59,693 bases of DNA. Source: Ruminococcaceae bacterium FB2012 (lineage in GTDB: Bacteria; Bacillota; Clostridia; Oscillospirales; Ruminococcaceae). Position numbers and translations under genes: made by a program. The notes beneath the pieces are model-generated. The model was given only the letters and a program-made list of their open reading frames with translations. It was not told the origin of the DNA and made no database searches. The DNA lies in NCBI GenBank assembly GCA_900104495.1, contig FMXS01000020.1, positions 1 to 59,693 on the forward strand, in the 5' to 3' direction. Of this stretch, positions 57,225 through 59,693 are shown piece by piece (the stretch's first letter is position 1; every line of letters starts with the position of its first letter).

Positions 57225-58763
57225 ATGACAACTGTAAAAAAGAAACTAAGGGAAATCGCCGAACTGATAACTACGGAGCGCGCCTTCTATCTGCTGATAA
57301 TGATAACGATGATCTCGCTTCCGATCTGTGAACTGCTGGTGGAACAGCACGAACGCAACTTTGAGGGTCAGCCGATAATCGTTGAGGCGGCAGGCATATT
57401 GGGCGCCGTTATGGTGGTGACTCACCTGCTGATACATAAGGGCATCAAGTATTATCTGACGGATGCGCTCTTTGCACTTCTGATAATTTTCGCAGGACTT
57501 TCTCTCGCCAACTCCGAAAATATGCTGGCATCCACGCGGGGCTACGACTATGACGAGTGGCTCACCCACTTTATGGCGTATTTCTCGCTGATGTACGCGG
57601 GCACGATGATCCGGGAAAGGAAATACCGCAGGAACATCATCAAGGCCTTTATCTTTGTGCTTATCATTCAAGGCGGCGTGGGACTTCTTCAAAGCTTCGG
57701 CTACGAGTTCACCAACTGCTTCTACGACGGCGATGCCGCGACGAAGTATCATTTTGCCTACGGCCTTACCGCGCATTACAACTGGTATGTCGCACTTATG
57801 ACACTTGCTACGGGCTGTGTTATGGGCCTCTGCGTCTTTGCAAAGGATAAAAAGCCCTTCCTGCTCACGCTGGCGGGAACAGCCCTCGGAATGTATGCTA
57901 TGCTCGCCACCGAAACAAGACTTGCACTGGTGAGCCTTGCGGCGCTGGCGGTGTTCTATCCCGTTGCTCTGCTGATATACAAGGTCAAGACCGCCGACGG
58001 CGAGACGGTAAAACGCGCCTTTATGCACTGGTGCGGAATAGTTCTGATACTCACGGCTATGCTGTTGGTGATGATACTCGGCTTCGGAAAGTTCAAGCAG
58101 AAAATGGAGCTTACCCTTTCGGAGATAAACGGCACCGCCACCTTCTCTCAGGATGCAGAAAAGGCCCGCTCCGCAGGAAACGAAACTGTTTCCGACGATT
58201 CCTCTCAGAGTGAGGATGACGGCCTCGCGGACGCAGGGGTTGGTATGCTCCAAAAGGACGACGATCCCATGAACGGCTGGCCCGAGGAGGAGAAATACAC
58301 TGCCTTCGACAACTTCGCCACCGGCAGAGGACATATCTGGAAGTTCGGACTCGCCTGCGTTCCGAGCCACTGGGCCTTCGGCGTAGGCCTTGACAACTAC
58401 CGCTGGTGCTTCACCCACGCCCCGAACCTTCCCCACGATACCTGGAGTCAGGGCAAGGGACACAACGAGCTGATACACTACCTCGTAACACAGGGCGTGT
58501 TCCAGCTTCTGACGATACTTACACTTTTGGGATATACCTTTATCGTCGGCATCAGAACGGCTCTCAAAGCCGAGGATAAAGAGACACGTCTCACATCCTT
58601 CCTGCTTGTGGGAATGGTGCTTGCATATTTCGCTCAGAGTATGTTCAACAGTTCGATAGTCAATATCGCGCCTTATTACTGGATAACCATAGGTCTCGTC
58701 CTCTGCAAGGACGCTCAGAGGCCCTTCGGGTACAGAAAAAGCCTTAAAACCAAGGAGCAGTAA
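57225..58763 (+). CDS. O-antigen ligase/polymerase-type membrane protein
   Basis: The 512-residue protein has about eleven transmembrane helices and one large loop (about 285-375). It belongs to the O-antigen ligase (Wzy_C/WaaL) family, shown by ATETRLALVSLAAL before the loop and GVGLDNYRWCF ... HNELIHYLVTQGVFQLL after it, the typical loop-flanking motifs. In a Gram-positive it would polymerise or ligate a surface polysaccharide. ATG 57225 has GGAG 7 nt upstream and is preferred to ATG 57219. The gene ends 3 nt before manC. Confidence 0.85.
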   Translation: MTTVKKKLREIAELITTERAFYLLIMITMISLPICELLVEQHERNFEGQPIIVEAAGILGAVMVVTHLLIHKGIKYYLTDALFALLIIFAGLSLANSENMLASTRGYDYDEWLTHFMAYFSLMYAGTMIRERKYRRNIIKAFIFVLIIQGGVGLLQSFGYEFTNCFYDGDAATKYHFAYGLTAHYNWYVALMTLATGCVMGLCVFAKDKKPFLLTLAGTALGMYAMLATETRLALVSLAALAVFYPVALLIYKVKTADGETVKRAFMHWCGIVLILTAMLLVMILGFGKFKQKMELTLSEINGTATFSQDAEKARSAGNETVSDDSSQSEDDGLADAGVGMLQKDDDPMNGWPEEEKYTAFDNFATGRGHIWKFGLACVPSHWAFGVGLDNYRWCFTHAPNLPHDTWSQGKGHNELIHYLVTQGVFQLLTILTLLGYTFIVGIRTALKAEDKETRLTSFLLVGMVLAYFAQSMFNSSIVNIAPYYWITIGLVLCKDAQRPFGYRKSLKTKEQ

Positions 58764-58766
58764 ACT

Positions 58767-59693
58767 ATGAACCACTACGGAGTAATAATGGCAGGCGGCG
58801 GAGGCACCCGTTTCTGGCCGCTGTCAAGGCAGAGGAAGCCCAAGCAGATGCTTGATCTTTCGGGAAACGGACTGATGATAAACGAAGCCGTCGAGAGAAT
58901 GGCCGAGGTCATCGGGAAGAGCAATATCTTCATCGTCACCAGCGAGCTTCAGGCTCCCGATATGATCGTGGCCACCGCGGGAAAAGTCTTCCCGAGAAAT
59001 ATCCTCTCCGAGCCCGCCGCCCGCAATACCGCCACCTGCATCGGCTATTCGGCAATGGAGATACTGAAAAAATACGGCGACGGAGTAATGGTCATCACTC
59101 CCGCCGATCACTACATAGAAAACGTGGAAGCTCTCACTGAGGTCATCGGCAAGGCCATACTCACCGCCGAGGAAAACGACAGGCTCGTCACCATCGGCAT
59201 AACCCCCGATTCACCCTCCACTGCCTTCGGATATATCAGATACGACAAAAACGCGGAGGGCAGAGTGAAGCCCGTCCTCGGCTTCAAGGAGAAACCCGAT
59301 TTGCAGATTGCTTCGGAGTATATTGCTTCGGGCGAATATCTCTGGAACAGCGGTATGTTCATCTGGAAGGCTTCGCTGATACTTGAAAAGATAAAGGAAT
59401 ACGCCCCGGATATATATTCAGACCTTGAAAAGATCGGCAATGCAATGAATACCCCGGAAGAGCAGGAAGTGCTTCACGACGTTTATCCGAACATCAGGAA
59501 AATGTCCATTGACTACGCCGTTATGGAGCCCTCGGCTTCGAGGGGCGATGTGCTGGTGCTGCCCTGCGACTGCGGCTGGAACGATGTCGGGGCGTGGGAC
59601 ACCATGAGCGTACTCCACGAAAAGGACGAAAACGGAAACGTCCTTGTGGGGGACGTTACCGCTATTGATGCGGAGGGTTCGGTGCTGTATTCG
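58767..59693 (+). CDS. manC: mannose-1-phosphate guanylyltransferase, N-terminal part
   Basis: 309 residues are visible and the frame runs off the window end. The N-terminal nucleotide-binding motif is MAGGGGTRFWPLSRQRKPKQ (the family's GGxGTRLWPLS..KP..), and a later FKEKPD segment, FGYIRYD and YLWNSGMFIW are typical. It makes GDP-mannose from mannose-1-phosphate and GTP for glycan synthesis. Bifunctional members carry a C-terminal isomerase; this cannot be judged here. The ATG lies 3 nt after the polymerase stop, so they form one operon. Confidence 0.92.
   Translation, partial: MNHYGVIMAGGGGTRFWPLSRQRKPKQMLDLSGNGLMINEAVERMAEVIGKSNIFIVTSELQAPDMIVATAGKVFPRNILSEPAARNTATCIGYSAMEILKKYGDGVMVITPADHYIENVEALTEVIGKAILTAEENDRLVTIGITPDSPSTAFGYIRYDKNAEGRVKPVLGFKEKPDLQIASEYIASGEYLWNSGMFIWKASLILEKIKEYAPDIYSDLEKIGNAMNTPEEQEVLHDVYPNIRKMSIDYAVMEPSASRGDVLVLPCDCGWNDVGAWDTMSVLHEKDENGNVLVGDVTAIDAEGSVLYS

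Overview
The window looks like a chromosomal segment of a Gram-positive gut Clostridia, most like Ruminococcus or a close Oscillospiraceae relative. I infer this from gene content: SerS, RecG and RuvCAB of Bacillota type, a class-2 galT, a GH113-like mannanase, an acyl-ACP thioesterase, a Zur/Znu operon, strong TTGACA-17-TATAAT promoters, and many small membrane proteins and lipoproteins with Ser/Lys/Glu linkers. Most of the segment is fairly GC-rich. The stretch from about 1 to 10.6 kb is visibly more AT-rich and has the look of an accessory island. No taxonomic search was possible.

Layout. 1-1.7 kb: an ECF sigma factor fragment with a candidate autoregulatory promoter, a GNAT acetyltransferase, and the decayed end of an IS3-type transposase. 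1.7-10.6 kb, minus strand: one compact operon behind a single sigmaA-like promoter. It encodes two dynamin-like GTPases, a tail-anchored membrane protein (with a Cys-rich extension in the -1 frame), a large HerA/DUF87-type ATPase, an LHH (HNH/EndoVII) nuclease toxin and its SUKH immunity protein. I do not recognise this combination as a described system, and it is the main discovery candidate. It abuts a tRNA-Tyr/tRNA-Thr pair and an inverted tRNA-like T-arm fragment. 11.3-15.7 kb, minus: a zur-controlled zinc uptake operon (zur, small Cys membrane protein, znuA, znuC, znuB, lipoprotein).

15.7-21.5 kb, plus: oxidoreductase, lipid kinase, rlmA, GH113-like enzyme, CPBP-like membrane protein and tadA. 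21.5-23.3 kb: mgtE behind a long structured leader that ends in an intrinsic terminator, which suggests attenuation. 23.3-26.3 kb, minus: a secreted multi-domain serine hydrolase and an acyl-ACP thioesterase. 26.3-29.7 kb, plus: ruvC-ruvA-ruvB, with a RAYT-type HUH transposase gene lodged between ruvA and ruvB. 29.7-34 kb, plus: ilvB, a lipoprotein, ilvN and ilvC. 34-44.7 kb: spermidine-synthase-like membrane protein, recG, a MerR-regulated ABC exporter, serS, a duplicated-HTH regulator and an MBL hydrolase. Seven copies of a palindromic, AT-flanked repeat are scattered between these genes and appear nowhere else in the window.

44.7-59.7 kb: a secreted/anchored protein, galT, a PIG-L deacetylase, a YfhO-like membrane protein, a GGDEF cyclase with four sensor repeats next to an EAL phosphodiesterase, and a minus-strand CheY-like/CheX-like pair. 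These are followed by tRNA-Leu(CAA), an O-antigen-ligase-type polymerase and the start of a mannose-1-phosphate guanylyltransferase. The last genes point to surface polysaccharide synthesis, and the GGDEF/EAL pair to cyclic-di-GMP control of surface traits.
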